A stretch of 64,000 nt of DNA from Diaporthe sp. PMI_573 (lineage: Eukaryota; Ascomycota; Sordariomycetes; Diaporthales; Diaporthaceae). Under the pieces are notes generated by a model. The model saw nothing but the letters and a program-made list of their open reading frames with translations. It had not been told where the DNA came from and made no database searches. The translations under genes were made by a program, and so were the position numbers. The stretch covers positions 39,448 through 103,447 of the forward strand of contig JAJTUP010000140.1 of assembly GCA_021399435.1 (NCBI GenBank). The letters are read 5' to 3'. Below are positions 40,688-51,611 of this stretch, one piece after another; the first letter of the stretch is position 1; every line of letters starts with the position of its first letter.

Positions 40688-41885
40688 TGTCGAGCAGCGG
40701 TCAGAAGTGTGCTGCTGCGGCCGAGGAGCAGTTATATGAAGTAATGATTTAGGAAGAGCTGTTACCTGCTGATTGCTTATAGTTGCCTCTTTGACATGAA
40801 TTTCGCTCTAAGAAGGAAAGAAGAAGAGTAACTTCTATTATGGGCGAGGAGGGGAAGGTGGGGCACTTTGGCCGCCGCGTCGATATGCGGATTGCTGCGG
40901 GAGCCCGTTGAAATCTTCGACTGCAAGTTGAATGATGCGGCCTGGGGGGCATCGCCGTATTCGCCACTATAAGCATTAACATTTGCGCCCTTGTCAACAT
41001 TATGTTAAGTTTAGACTAGATTTCTTAAACGCTTAACCAAGAGATTTCGTTGGTTACATAGCATTACATGGTTTATAGGGCAAAGTCCACAGGAAACAAA
41101 GATCAAGGGTAAAACCTGGATAGACCAAATACTGGCCCTGAAGCTTCTGTCCTACATTAGCAATCTTACACTGGCTGACTGGATCGACCTCCTGTGACAT
41201 CATCTACTCTCAGAATCTGTCGGCATATATCAAATTGAACTTTGGCGACGTTCGCTGTATCCGCCGGTCAGGTTTCATGCTACTTTTTGCTGGGGCTTTT
41301 GAGCAGGTACTTACCCCCAGTCCCAGCGCTTGCCTCGTAGTAATGCTCACCCCACTCTTGTGAGCCGGCAAATGGTGGGACATCTCGTGGGATCATTCCT
41401 CCCGCCAACAGTACTGCCAGAAATTAGATCAGTGTAATAAGTACCAATACCCAACCACGTTCCACAGATTCCTTTCCTGCATCTCAATCTATTAATCACC
41501 TTAGACACACAACCAAATTAAGGAACCGAGAACTTACACAGTCAAATTCTGGAAATACCCTATAGGACATACTTTGTAAAACCAAGGAGGTGCGTTGCTG
41601 GGAGGGCGGCTCCACGTATCTCAGAAATCCTGATACCTTAGATTAGCATTTCGAAACAAGAATAGTTGCACGCACTCAATACATAAACTCACAATCTCCC
41701 TGAATTCTGAGGAAATGATCTTCGCCACTATCCTAAATGACAATGTCGGCCTCGCTCTTGTCCCTCTTCTTCTATACTGTAGCCTGCCGCTACTTGTGTT
41801 ACAGGGCCTGCCATAGCATTGACAAAAGGGGGTACCCTTACAGCTAGGTAATCACCAGATCAGGGGACCAGAGGAATGATAGCTA
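40688..41885. other. Intergenic, no supported gene
   Basis: Nothing with convincing coding character. Several intron-like acceptors occur near 41460-41830 but could not be joined to exons. Confidence 0.4.
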
Positions 41886-42434
41886 ATGATCAGCAGCAAC
41901 GATGATGCCTGCCAGGGCAATACCTCTGCTTTAAGATGTGCAGCGCAAATCTCAGCCGCTCAATTCACTTCGCATACGGCATCCGAAACATTCAAGTCCC
42001 TTACCCCGACAGATTCTACAATCGAGGATTCTGCGATCACAAGCCATTCCTCATTTGAGACTTCTACATCGTCTTTGCTTTGTACAACGCTGGGTGCAGC
42101 GCCTGGATTGGGCAGGGATCGGAACGCATGTGTATGTACTGCCGAGTCTACGACGGTTACCCTGCCAATGGAAGTGATTACTTCCGATGACTCGAGGCTT
42201 GTAACGTGCAATTATCAATCAATCCCGAGCACATGGAGTACAATTTCTACCTCAACGGCTGTTTGGACAGACTCGGTCAATTGTCAGGTATGTTCCCAGG
42301 CCGGCGTTGCAAACCCAAGAAGATGCGATAAAATTCCCGATTGCACACCTGCTGTCACCACAATTTATACGACAACACATACGACGACGTCCTTTACAGT
42401 ATGTGTACCAAAATCAATTTTTAAAAGGCTGTAA
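41886..42434 (+). CDS. Ser/Thr/Cys-rich ORF, possibly the C-terminal part of a secreted protein
   Basis: ATG-started frame of 182 codons. The composition is rich in Ser and Thr (TSHSSFETSTSSLL, TTIYTTTHTTTSFTV) with spaced cysteines (ACVCTAEST, VTCNYQSIPS, NCQVCSQAG, RRCDKIPDCTP). This looks like the glycosylated, disulfide-bonded part of a fungal wall or secreted protein. No signal peptide is found at its start, so upstream exons are probably missing or lost. A possible donor (CAG then GTATGT, 42287) lies inside. No named domain is recognised. The cysteine pattern argues against a random ORF, but the gene model is incomplete. Confidence 0.4.
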   Translation: MISSNDDACQGNTSALRCAAQISAAQFTSHTASETFKSLTPTDSTIEDSAITSHSSFETSTSSLLCTTLGAAPGLGRDRNACVCTAESTTVTLPMEVITSDDSRLVTCNYQSIPSTWSTISTSTAVWTDSVNCQVCSQAGVANPRRCDKIPDCTPAVTTIYTTTHTTTSFTVCVPKSIFKRL

Positions 42435-45400
42435 CAAATGAATAGCTAATCCGACAGACAATTACTCTACCTACTGAAACGGATGGTGGGGCCGGGTAGA
42501 AGGCGGTTCCCCATCTGAGTTTGCCCGGGATACATTTTCAAAGTTCGACAAATGCAGGCCTTGTATTACTGCTTTACTATAATCATGGGTTATAGGTGGA
42601 AATAAGGACGTGAAAGTTAGAGTACAACAAAACAATCGCTCATTCGGAATAGTCTAATATGCTTTCTTTAAAAATGCTTGGGTGTCTCATAATTCGTATA
42701 GAGAAGTAATAGTGGCCTAAGAGCATTAGCATATATGGGTGGGTCGGCCTGAGTTTGAGAGAACCCGTATAGAAGTTTGGTTCTGATTTTTGTGTATCTG
42801 TGTGGTTGGTTAGTGGCGCCCTGTAGATCATGTGAGATGAGCCAGTGAGGTTTATAGACTACCGGTTTGTTGTGTTTCAATTTTGAAATGCCCTGTTGCA
42901 GACTGCTAGTCGTTTGTACTTGATACGGAGGCATGGGCCTGAAATTGGTGTGTGTGGTGTCTAAAACCCCAGCTCCTTTGAGCCATTTTCGTGGGGCAGG
43001 CCAGCGTTATGCATTGGATGGAACGCAACCTAATGGGGGAATGTACTCTGGTCTAGTGATATTACTGTGGAGGTTGTGTTTGAGATGATTTGATTAGCCT
43101 ATGCTTATCACCTGCCCGTTGAGGTGGCCCGCAGCCTATAGTATGTCTAATAACCCAAGTAAATTGCATATATCGTGCTCCTAATATCGCATCTAACTAA
43201 GAGGCTGTATTACATATACATTTGATCCACTAGAGACGCGAACCCTTATCTAAGTGACGACTAAGTTACCAATAGAGCAGCTGTACCTATTTACCCTACT
43301 GCCAATAGCTCTGTAAGCATCTTCCGGGTCTTTATCCCTCTCCGAACAAAACCGGGCTCAATATATACCAATGAATCTACGGCAGGCTAGAAAGAGACTC
43401 TATACAAGGAATGGCTCTAGAGAAAAGTTTCAAAGTATAAGAAACAGGAAAGCAGTTGCTTTAACTATAGGATCTACCTATCTGATATGTAGTAAGATTA
43501 CCGGTTTCGAAATTAGAACCTAGAGGATTCCGTGGCCGCAGAATAGTCCTGCTTTGGTTGCCCTGTAGAACTAATTGATTTGGTTGGTGGAGGGGAAGTG
43601 GAAGGCTGAATAGAGACGGTATTCTATTTAGTGTAAAGGTCGGGTTGGAGACTCCTATGGGCGGGAGTCGGCAACTTAATAAGGCAGGCGGTTGAGTTTT
43701 AGGGCCGAAGCTGTGTCGGTAGCTGTATAGCTAGGTTGTAGGGGGTACTGTAAATGTCTCATTCATCCTGGCAATGAAACGCCTCAAAAGAGGAAGCGGG
43801 TGGCAAAGAAGAATTTTACTGTAGGCGCAAGTTGTGTTACTAAGCTAAGAAAGGAGCAGTTTGACTAGTCTTAATGGCTATTCCTCCAGGCTTCTATGTC
43901 TTTCTATGCAAGAGTGTGACGGGACTATTTATGGGTCTTCTCTCTGGTTGACCTATATGCCTGCGGTGTAGTAGGCGCCAAAATGGGGTTGTTAGCCAAA
44001 AAGGGTTGTCAGTACCTCTGAATTAAGCACTTAAGGTGTAAAAATCAACAAAATCTAAGTATCTTTTAATACTTGGTAGCTTTAAATCTTAATTAAAACA
44101 CTATAACTTTATTAACTGTGTTATAAGCATTAAATGTATCTTTCTTAAGATTTAATTTAATAGTTGCTTTACAGTAAAAGGCGAAATGGGCTTCACCAAA
44201 ATCTTTAGTTAACATTTTTAGTAGTGGTGGTGTGGGTCCGTGGCTTAGAGGGCTTGGCAGACAATGCTTGAAGTGTCGAAGTACTCAGGGAGAAATCGCT
44301 AACAGAGCCAGAACTGGCTTACAGATAATCCGTCAGGGACACAACTTCTCCAAAAGCTGCTTCATCTCCCTCCTTATCTCTCTCCGCCACAGCTACCGTA
44401 CTGTATCAACCATCTAGTGTCAGAGCAATACAAACTGGCAGAGGGACTAGTATATATGTATTTAAGCAAGAGTCTCTACGCATCCAGTATCTTTTACAGT
44501 GCATCAGATTGTTAAAGTGTAATAGATAACCCCGCTCTGTTTTCCTGACTCCTTATGGCCTAATCCGTCAAAGGAGCAATCAGTCCAATGATGCACAGCT
44601 ATTGCCTGCTGTGTAACCTCACGTCAGCCGCCATGATGTCATAAGGCATCCAGCTGCCTAGAGGATATCAGTCTACCCCTCTCATGTGCGGAGGCGACTG
44701 AAACTCACGTCTGTCACGTCATCGTTGAGCAGCTGGCGCGCATTCCCATATCACCAGTGAACGTTCAACCCGCTGGATAGCTTTGCCTTCGCTTTTGCCT
44801 ATCTCAGAACTCTGCGAGTCCTTCTGACGAGATTCCAGCCCTCGCTGCACCGTCTCATGCTCCAAACTAGCCCAAATCATTAATGGGTGGAACTCTTCCA
44901 AATCCTTAATTCGTATTTTTCATTCAGTCATTTAACCAACCATGTCGGTATACGTTTGTTCAATGCCGGCACGATCTAAGTTTTCCGCGAGCTTTCGAAG
45001 CGTCGGGGCACTTAGCCAGACTTTTAATCGTACAGCGTTCCACCATTAGCATAAGTCCAAAAGTGTTCGGGCATCGAGTGTAGTAGCAGAATGACTGTCG
45101 TCTAAGCGACAGCAAGGGGGAAGGCGATAGGCGGGTCGAATACTTATGTCAGTCCGTATTTTCAGCTTTTTAGGAATAGCATGTATTCCAACATTTGCGA
45201 TCTGCTTTTAAGTTTGCACCTTGATAAAGCTTTCCTATAAAAAGAGCACGGCAAAAGAAAACTCGCATTTGTAGAAACCGAAAAACCTTTTCTCAGTAAT
45301 GTACCTGGATGATCGCCTGGCCTAGAATATTTAAGGCGGCTACCTCCCCTGCCGAGAACCTTTTACATAGTACAGACTACCTCTCTCTATAAATTGTAGA

Positions 45401-45459
45401 ACACAATAATAATTATTAACATAATAGCGACCATAACGTATCTAATAATACCTATTACC
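42435..45459. other. About 3 kb without a recognisable gene
   Basis: AT-richer than its surroundings, most strongly at 44030-44230. Short ORFs only. No terminal repeats or domains seen. This may be decayed transposon sequence. Confidence 0.45.
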
Positions 45460-46044
45460 ATGGGGTAAGTTGAAATCGCTAAGTAGTATATTCTTAAGAT
45501 GCTAACCCGGCTCTATTAATAGATACTCACACTATTGGAGGATACACGATGCGAAGTGCTTGCAAAGAATTATGCCGGAACTCGTCAATAGCTGCAAAGC
45601 AATTATCAGAGAGGCAAGCATTGATGGTGAGTGCAACTTGGACACTCCAGATTTCAAAGACGGTATCGAGCTCAATGGTCTTGGTGATGAGTGAGTCTTC
45701 ACGATATATTTATTATGACCTTATCCTAATACTTCAACAGCGGCTGCGAGCCATTTCAATTTACATATGATGACAGCGAAGGAGAGTGTAAGACAGACCG
45801 GAAGCCATATGATATCGTCGTGTGCGCAGTTCTGCTGAGGGCTAAGTATCTTGCCCCCGACGCTGTTGAGGTTAGGTAAGTTTGTCTAGAGAGATCCATG
45901 TCGGGGTAATACTAATGGCTACTTAGCTCTGATGGTGATTGGGACGATTGGAGTGAAGCAGCGGCAACGGTCAGTGCACTATGGCCTGACATCAAAGTGA
46001 CCTGTACCTTGGCACCAGTTTGGGAAAAGCCAAAGCCCATCTAG
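45460..46044 (+). CDS. MGYSHYW-type protein, 141 aa, four exons with a 5-nt first exon
   Basis: Exon 1 is only ATGGG (45460-45464), followed by GTAAGT. Exons 2-4 are 45523-45690, 45741-45875 and 45927-46044. Introns of 58, 50 and 51 bp all have good donors (GTAAGT, GTGAGT, GTAAGT) and TAG/CAG acceptors, and phases agree throughout. The spliced product begins MGYSHYWRIHDAKCLQRI. It then has GIELNGLGDDGCEPFQF, a CKTDRKPYDIVVCAVLL segment and EVSSDGDWDDW. I recall a family of small uncharacterised proteins in fungi and bacteria starting MGYTHYW/F with a later FCKT..KPYD and SSDG pattern; this fits well. The function of the family is unknown to me. The tiny first exon makes the start easy to miss in automated annotation. 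Confidence 0.7.
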
Positions 46045-46520
46045 CAACTATACCGGGAACCAAGTCGTTAGGACAGTTAACGAGCAGTTGCAAAACCTGT
46101 ACCCTGAAACGAATGATGCTGGAGTTGAAATGATGCTTGAATTCATTGAGACTGTCAAGGAGCATTTACGAATTTCAAATTCGAAAATGGATGATAATGG
46201 AATTCAAGAGATAATCTTGCAGAACATGTCTCGAGAACAAATTACTGGTCCTCTAATCCGTCTGAACGTCGGGGACATTGGGAATGATTGTACCCTATTG
46301 GAAGTCCTCGATATTGTTGCGGATATGGAATAATTCTGAACAGTGCAAAATGCCAAAAACCCAAGATGAGAGAGATTGGAATATTGACTCCACTAATTCG
46401 GGGTTGTTTTTAACTGTAATATCAATAGGACTGCGGAAATGGGATTTGTTCCATTTACCTGAATCCTTGTTTAACGACATTAAGTCACAGATAAATTCGT
46501 TTTCTGAAATAAGCTTTTAA
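46045..46520 (+). other. Open frame downstream of the MGYSHYW gene
   Basis: A frame covering about 46048-46333 reads GNQVVRTVNEQLQNLYPETND...MMLEFIETVKEHLRISNSKMD...NVGDIGNDCTLLEVLDIV. The composition is protein-like and helical, but there is no ATG start and no domain. It could be a remnant or an exon of an unrecognised gene. Confidence 0.3.
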
Positions 46521-46529
46521 GTGGGATTG

Positions 46530-48024
46530 ATGACATCGTATTTATTTCACTCTTGCCCTCCTTTCAATGCACTCTCGTATTCGAGTGCGCTTTGCGAAAG
46601 TTGTTACACCACTCTCTCTACCGTAGCCATGAGTACCATAACATCACTCAATTCTTTCGGGAACCTTTGTTTAACAACACCTCAGCTATCACTCATTGCT
46701 GGCGTATCTACAGTATCAGCAGTGTAAGTTGTGATTAGTTCCCTCCAAGGATGCTACTAAGTCATTCATGTTTTAGGTATGATCGCCCGTTTTGGAACAA
46801 GTGCCTGGCGCAGCTCTTCTTCGCGAATCCAAAATTTGAACCTATCACGTTTAATTTTGACCAGGTTGGTTGCTTCGAGCAACAAATCGCTGAATTTCGA
46901 GTTCCTCCCGGTGTACCAAATGGAGAGGCTTACGTGATATGGTAAGCCCCTATATTCCGACAAGACGGAGACTCTCGGATGCTGATATCATGTGTAGGAA
47001 TTGCGAGGGTCTTTCGCCGACGTGTATACAAGCTATCATTTCTCAGGGCCAGGCCAGTGCTGACCTGAGCTCTACACAAAACGGCGATATCATCTGTTTG
47101 CCTGATACAAGGAATGCAGGAGTACTTTCCGGGAATAGCTCGGTGCACAGACCTGGATTGGCACCAGCTCCGACGCAGGCTTCGGGATGGGACTGGCCGA
47201 TATCATCCCGCATTTCCGCCACGGATATGCCGAATGGAATAACACCATCAATCCCGGCTGTGACATCTAACCTAGCGGCTGGGATTGGGGATACAAGCAC
47301 GAGCCGTAAAGATACTCAGACCTTAAGCACAACCCAGTCTATTGAGACACAATTCAATACAAAGACCTCTGATCAATCCAACGAGAAGACAGGGAACGGT
47401 ATATTTGGCTTCCCCGGTGTTAGCTCCGCCACTCGAATGTTGACGATTCCGAGCTTTGGGTCAAAGGTGCTCACGTTTACTCGAACCATTACAACGTTGC
47501 TTACGACAACAGTCCCAAGTGCAGATCCGGAAAATGTTTAAACTTTTCATTCAACGCATGTTGCATTAACCCAGGCAGAGCCTGCTAGAGGCCATGAACC
47601 ATGTGCCAAAAAGTCGACACAGTCTCCAAAGGAAACCGTAACACCAGATCAACTCCAAAAAGACACCAACAGCAACGACTCGAACGACCACTCACTGTCT
47701 GAACAGTCAAACGAATCCCAGCTCCAAAAACACCGGCAATCCATACTCGAACGCAACCGTATAGCAGCTAGAAAGTGCCGTGCCAAGACGAAAGCCGCGG
47801 TAGCGGATCTTGAGGCGACTGAGAAGGCGATGTGCACGGAGCATTACCGGCTGTCGACGACAGTCACGGGACTCAGGGAAGACGTGCTTATACTAAAGAA
47901 CGAACTGCTCAAACATGGGAACTGCGATTGTGAGGTCATCCAACAATATCTGACAAACGCGGCGAAGAACATTGGCAACGGGAACGCCCAAGGAGAAGTC
48001 GGTGTTTCGTCGGCATTGTCTTAG
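46530..48024 (+). pseudogene. Thr-rich ORF joined in phase to a bZIP domain lacking its own start
   Basis: Part 1: from ATG 46530, introns follow the GCAGT at about 46721 (GTAAGT) and the ATATG at about 46941 (GTAAGC). It encodes YDRPFWNKCLAQLFFANPKF..., VPPGVPNGEAYVIWNCEG and a Ser/Thr-rich tail, with stop at 47539. Part 2: from acceptor CCCAG at 47574, one frame runs to TAG/TAA-free 48024 and holds a bZIP: LERNRIAARKCRAKTKAAV then hydrophobic heptads. In-frame ATG occurs only at 47830, after the basic region, so an upstream exon is required. Donors at 47467 (AAG-GTGCTC) or 47536 would join parts 1 and 2 in phase 0. A fused secreted-like and bZIP protein would be odd, so one half may be a truncated neighbour. 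The bZIP identity is secure; the gene model is not. Confidence 0.45.
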
Positions 48025-49289
48025 CCTTAGTTCCAACAACGTCGTGAAAACTGAATGAAGGGAGAATGGAGAACAGGTTACAGGCAGACTGTTGGGACTA
48101 GACCTGAGAGCCTGGTTCGGCCACAATCAACGGACAGATGACTTTTGAGTCCCAGTGATCCAAAAGAACACGTATACAGGGCGGAAAGCAGCTTGTACAC
48201 CTGATTATAGGGCTGCTGGAGTGGGAGCATATAGCGTAGGGAGGGCACGAACGACCATTCACATCGCAGGCGCACCACATCAAGCACCGATTGTATCGTG
48301 CTGACTCGACCAATCATAGAATCGCTCATCGAAAGGCTCGGCGATTTAATTCGTTTCCGGAGATACTTTTGACTCAAGTTGCAGTGACGCCTGGCACCCT
48401 TGGTATGCAGTTACTCAAATGAGAACACAAAGACGACGAGATCCAGAGTTTTAACAATAGCTCTGCACCACCCGCCATAACAAAACGTTGTCACCATTTC
48501 ACGCACAGATATCACATGCGGTCGGATTTTTTTTTTTTTTTTTTTTTTTTTTTGGAATTGGGATTGATATGTTCAACGCACGCTGGGGCTTAAGGGTATG
48601 AATGATACGGATACAGGACTGCTGCCTAGGCGTACCCTTGTGGGAGCCCTGTTTTGACGCTGAGGCAGAATCAGGGGCCCATCTGTTAGTGATAATCGCC
48701 TTAATTGCTCATCGCATTGGCTGAGATGCGAGGAAACTGCGAGCATCGACTGCACCGAACCGCTGGCCCCGCAGCCCGGCTCTTGTCTTGACCGAGCCGA
48801 CCCTCCATTCTCTACCAAGTGCCTCCGGGGTTGACTGTCAAGCACACACACGTTCATCGCACATGGAAAGGGTGCCGCAAAGCCAAAGCCCAGGGTCATT
48901 TTTGCAATTATGCAACACCAGAGACGGATGGGACGGGAAAGGCCATTGTCCCGGGCTCATCTAAACGACTTGGAGAATGTCCCCAATGCCCGCCAAAACT
49001 TCCAGAGTGATTTCTGAGCAAGGACAGCATTGGTCATGTGCGGTACCTGGCCCGTCACATGATGGGCAGGATGGCGAAGAGAGTGAACGAGTAGTAGCGT
49101 GAATACCTGTCAGACAGCTCACCTGCGCGAGACCAAAGCGGGAGTTGGCCGTGGCCCGGGCCCTGGCTAGTGACTCCAACCCGCGGTGAAGGCATTAGAG
49201 TGCCCGCGGCGAAGTCGGGCTTCGGGCAGCATTGCCCATGACGCAGAGGTGCAGGCAGCAACCAACATGCGTGGTGCGGGCGGCAACGA
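48025..49289. other. Intergenic with a poly-T run
   Basis: No supported gene. The 27-base T run is listed separately. Short ORFs at 48570-49010 have no domain. Confidence 0.4.
48527..48553 (-). repeat. 27-base poly-T (poly-A on the minus strand)
   Basis: An uninterrupted run of about 27 T. On the minus strand it would be a poly-A tail whose retroposed body lies to the right (from 48554). No body with a gene or Pol III promoter was recognised. Confidence 0.6.
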
Positions 49290-49435
49290 AGACCGCAATG
49301 AACAGCGACGAAGGAACCGCGACGGATCGCGACGAACAGCGACGAAGGGTTGCGAACAGCGACGAAGGGTCGCGATGAACGGCGACGAAGAGGCCGCGAT
49401 GAACAGCGATGAAGGGGCCGCGATGAACAGCCACG
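49290..49435 (+). repeat. Minisatellite, about 24-bp unit
   Basis: Imperfect tandem units of the form CGCGATGAACAGCGACGAAG plus four bases, about six copies with some shortened. Length changes here would be in-frame multiples of three (24 bp), but no convincing gene contains it. Confidence 0.75.
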
Positions 49436-49627
49436 GTATAGTGCTAAAAACAAGTACAAAGTGCTAAACGCAGTGCTATAACAATGCGTAAGGTTCAAGC
49501 ACTGCGACATCTTTAATCACTCTAGCCCAATTTCGGCTCATCTTTCCCACCAAATAAATATTTCGCACTTGTGCTCCACACTCCGCGTATCCTCAGCAGC
49601 ATCGACGGCATTGATGTGCCATTGTCC

Positions 49628-50119
49628 ATGCACGTGTTACCTTTTCCTCAACCCAACGAGTGGGAAGGCCAATGGTTCCTTTTCGACGTGCAGCTGCACC
49701 TTTATCAGCTGCATTTCCGTCGGAGGACTGTGGACGGGGAGGAGTCCGTCGTTGGAACGTGGGAAGACTTGTACGGAAAGCTTGCGCAGGTCCGCGGCCA
49801 TCTGCGTTTCAACCGTACGTACCGACTCAGTCTCCAACCATCCTCCGGCGAAAGACGAAGGGCTGTCCTGGGCAGCTGTATCGCACTGCAGCTCCAGACT
49901 CGTTCCACAGATCAGACAGGTGCTAAACAGCCTCCTAGCATTGCAACTCGATTGCTGAGGCTTGTGGAAGGCCTATTCCCGAACATTGCGCCACGAACTA
50001 GCTTCCACGGGCCTATTGACACGACCACTCTAATCACGGCACAGCTCGCCAGGTTGGAGGGCATCGGTAGTGCCCCGGGTTCGCCCCTGCCGCTACTTAG
50101 TTGTTTCCAACAGATATGA
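49628..50119 (+). CDS. Hypothetical ORF, 163 aa
   Basis: ATG at 49628 within a slightly longer open frame. It encodes MHVLPFPQPNEWEGQWFLFDVQLHLYQLHFRRR, then VVGTWEDLYGKLAQVRGHLRF and a Thr/Ala-rich end. No domain or signal peptide is recognised. The opening resembles an ordinary cytosolic protein, but the reading frame alone is the evidence. An alternative frame over the same bases is also open. It may be a decayed gene near the minisatellite. Confidence 0.25.
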   Translation: MHVLPFPQPNEWEGQWFLFDVQLHLYQLHFRRRTVDGEESVVGTWEDLYGKLAQVRGHLRFNRTYRLSLQPSSGERRRAVLGSCIALQLQTRSTDQTGAKQPPSIATRLLRLVEGLFPNIAPRTSFHGPIDTTTLITAQLARLEGIGSAPGSPLPLLSCFQQI

Positions 50120-50159
50120 TGTCACAGTCATTCTGTCCTAACCCAGCTGGTCATCATCT

Positions 50160-50285
50160 GGAAGGTACTGGGCAAGTCCCTCGTCGTCTTGCTGGTCCTC
50201 TGGGAGATCCTCGGCGGCAGCAAGTCCCTCGTCTCTGTTTTGCTGGTCGTCCTCTGGGAGGTAGTCGGCAAGAGCAAATCCCTCC
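50160..50285 (+). repeat. Imperfect tandem duplication, about 62 bp
   Basis: Two adjacent copies share GGCAAGTCCCTCGTC or GCAAGTCCCTCGTCT, then TTGCTGGTC and CTCTGGGAG. The second copy ends at GAGCAAATCCCTCC, just before the dehydrogenase fragment. Confidence 0.6.
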
Positions 50286-50289
50286 GAAG

Positions 50290-50490
50290 AAGACTTTCTT
50301 CGAAGGCGCCGTGAGCACCATGTTCGCCGCGACCGCGACAGAGAAATCGGGACAGTATATATGCCCGCCTGCTGTTGTGGAGAAGGGAAGTGATCTGGCG
50401 AATGACGAACAGGTGGCGGAGAATCTGATGAAATTGACGCGCGAGGTCGTTGCGGACAAGACGGCGGCAGACAGCGAGGACAAGGCCTGC
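50290..50490 (+). pseudogene. Short-chain dehydrogenase C-terminal fragment
   Basis: Within a longer open frame, residues from 50290 read KTFFEGAVSTMFAATATEKSGQYICPPAVVEKGSDLANDEQVAENLMKLTREVV. This resembles the C-terminal tail of fungal retinol-dehydrogenase-like SDRs, where a GAxSTMFAAT helix precedes GQYICPP. The Rossmann fold and Tyr-x3-Lys site are missing. The preceding bases are a tandem duplication, so the fragment is out of its original context. It is not part of the minus-strand SDR at 50.9-51.6 kb. Confidence 0.6.
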
Positions 50491-50859
50491 CCGTTTCGGG
50501 ATTACTGGGAGTTTTCGAGATCAGTCATGCCGCAAGTGAAAAGTCTTGTTCTCTTCATAGAAATGATTCAATTCCAAGTCCAGCTCGGGACATTGGGATG
50601 TTATCATCTTAATGCTTTGTTTGACTCGCTTCGGCGATTCTCTCCCAGACCCAGAATGTACACTGTTACGCCGCTTCGGATCAAGGCATGGGCAGAAACT
50701 ATCATGACGTTGATCTGCTTTGTGAAGATTAGCAGTGGCCAACATCTCGTCACGCGTTTTACAAGTACCACACAGCTGGTAAAGGGAGCGTTACAAGTCA
50801 CTGTGTAATTCGACAATCGACGAATCTGCCTACTGCGAACCTTGTCGTACCTGAGTAGC

Positions 50860-51611
50860 TCATCCGTTGACAACGACGCCTCCGTTTGCGTGTATCACCT
50901 GCCCGCTGACGGATGAGCTGTCTGCAGAAGCCAAGAAGACAAAACAGCACGCAATCTCGCTTGGCTGACTGGGCCTGCCCATGGGACTCGTAAACTGCTC
51001 TTGCTTCTCGTGGCTCATCGAGTACGGAATCAGAGGCGTCCACACCGGACCCGGGGCAACGGCATTGACGCGAATGCCTCGCCCGACATACTGATTGGAC
51101 AAGCCGCGGGTGAAGGAGACAATGGCGCCTTTGGTGGACGTATAATCCAGCAGGTCTGGCCGTCCGATATACGCGTTGATGCTCGCGTTGTTGATGATGG
51201 TGTCGCCGCGCTTCATGTGCGGAAGCGTGTACTTGGACAGAAAGAAGAAGGGGTGAATGTTCGTGTCGAAGGTACGTTCCCACTGCTCCCTGTGACATTG
51301 TGAGCAAATGACCGTCCGTCGCGATATGGCTTGTGGTGAGCGTACTCTGACAGATCTTGGATGTCCTTCACCTCCATCTGGTACGCGTGATTGTTGACGA
51401 GGATGTTGATGGTGCCCATTGCCTTCAGAGCCTGAGCGACGGCTTCTTTGCAGTTTCCCTTGTCTTTCAGGTCGGTGGGAAAAAGGTGGCACTGTCTGCC
51501 GTGTTTCTCGACCATATTCTTCGTCTCCTGCCCATCGACCTCCTCCTCTTTCAAGTACACAATGAACGCCTCGGCGCCCTCCATCGCAAAGAGCACAGCG
51601 ACGCAAGGAAA
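50860..51611 (-). pseudogene. Short-chain dehydrogenase/reductase, 5'-truncated
   Basis: Exon 1 remnant (51611-51346) reads CVAVLFAMEGAEAFIVYLKEEEVDG...TDLKDKGNCKEAVAQALKAMGTINILVNNHAYQ. A 56-bp intron (51345-51290, GTACGC...TCACAG) keeps phase. Exon 2 (51289-50860) reads EQWERTFDTNIHPFFFLSKYTLPHM, then TIINNASINAY, the catalytic YTSTK, RVNAVAPGPVWTPL and a C-terminal GQVIHANGGVVVNG. This is a classical NAD(P)-dependent SDR of the YghA/YhdF type. The first strand with the TGxxxGIG cofactor loop is missing: a TGA (51614-51612) and unrelated sequence lie directly upstream, with no acceptor. The active site is otherwise intact, so truncation is the main defect. Confidence 0.8.

Noticed and set aside
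43225..43290. Minus-strand GGGTTCGCGTC with a nearby GCTCTATTGGTAA, tRNA-like
   Set aside because: The two boxes are too close together and stems do not form.
44231..44300. GTGGCTTAGAGGG box-A-like element on the plus strand
   Set aside because: No matching box B within range.
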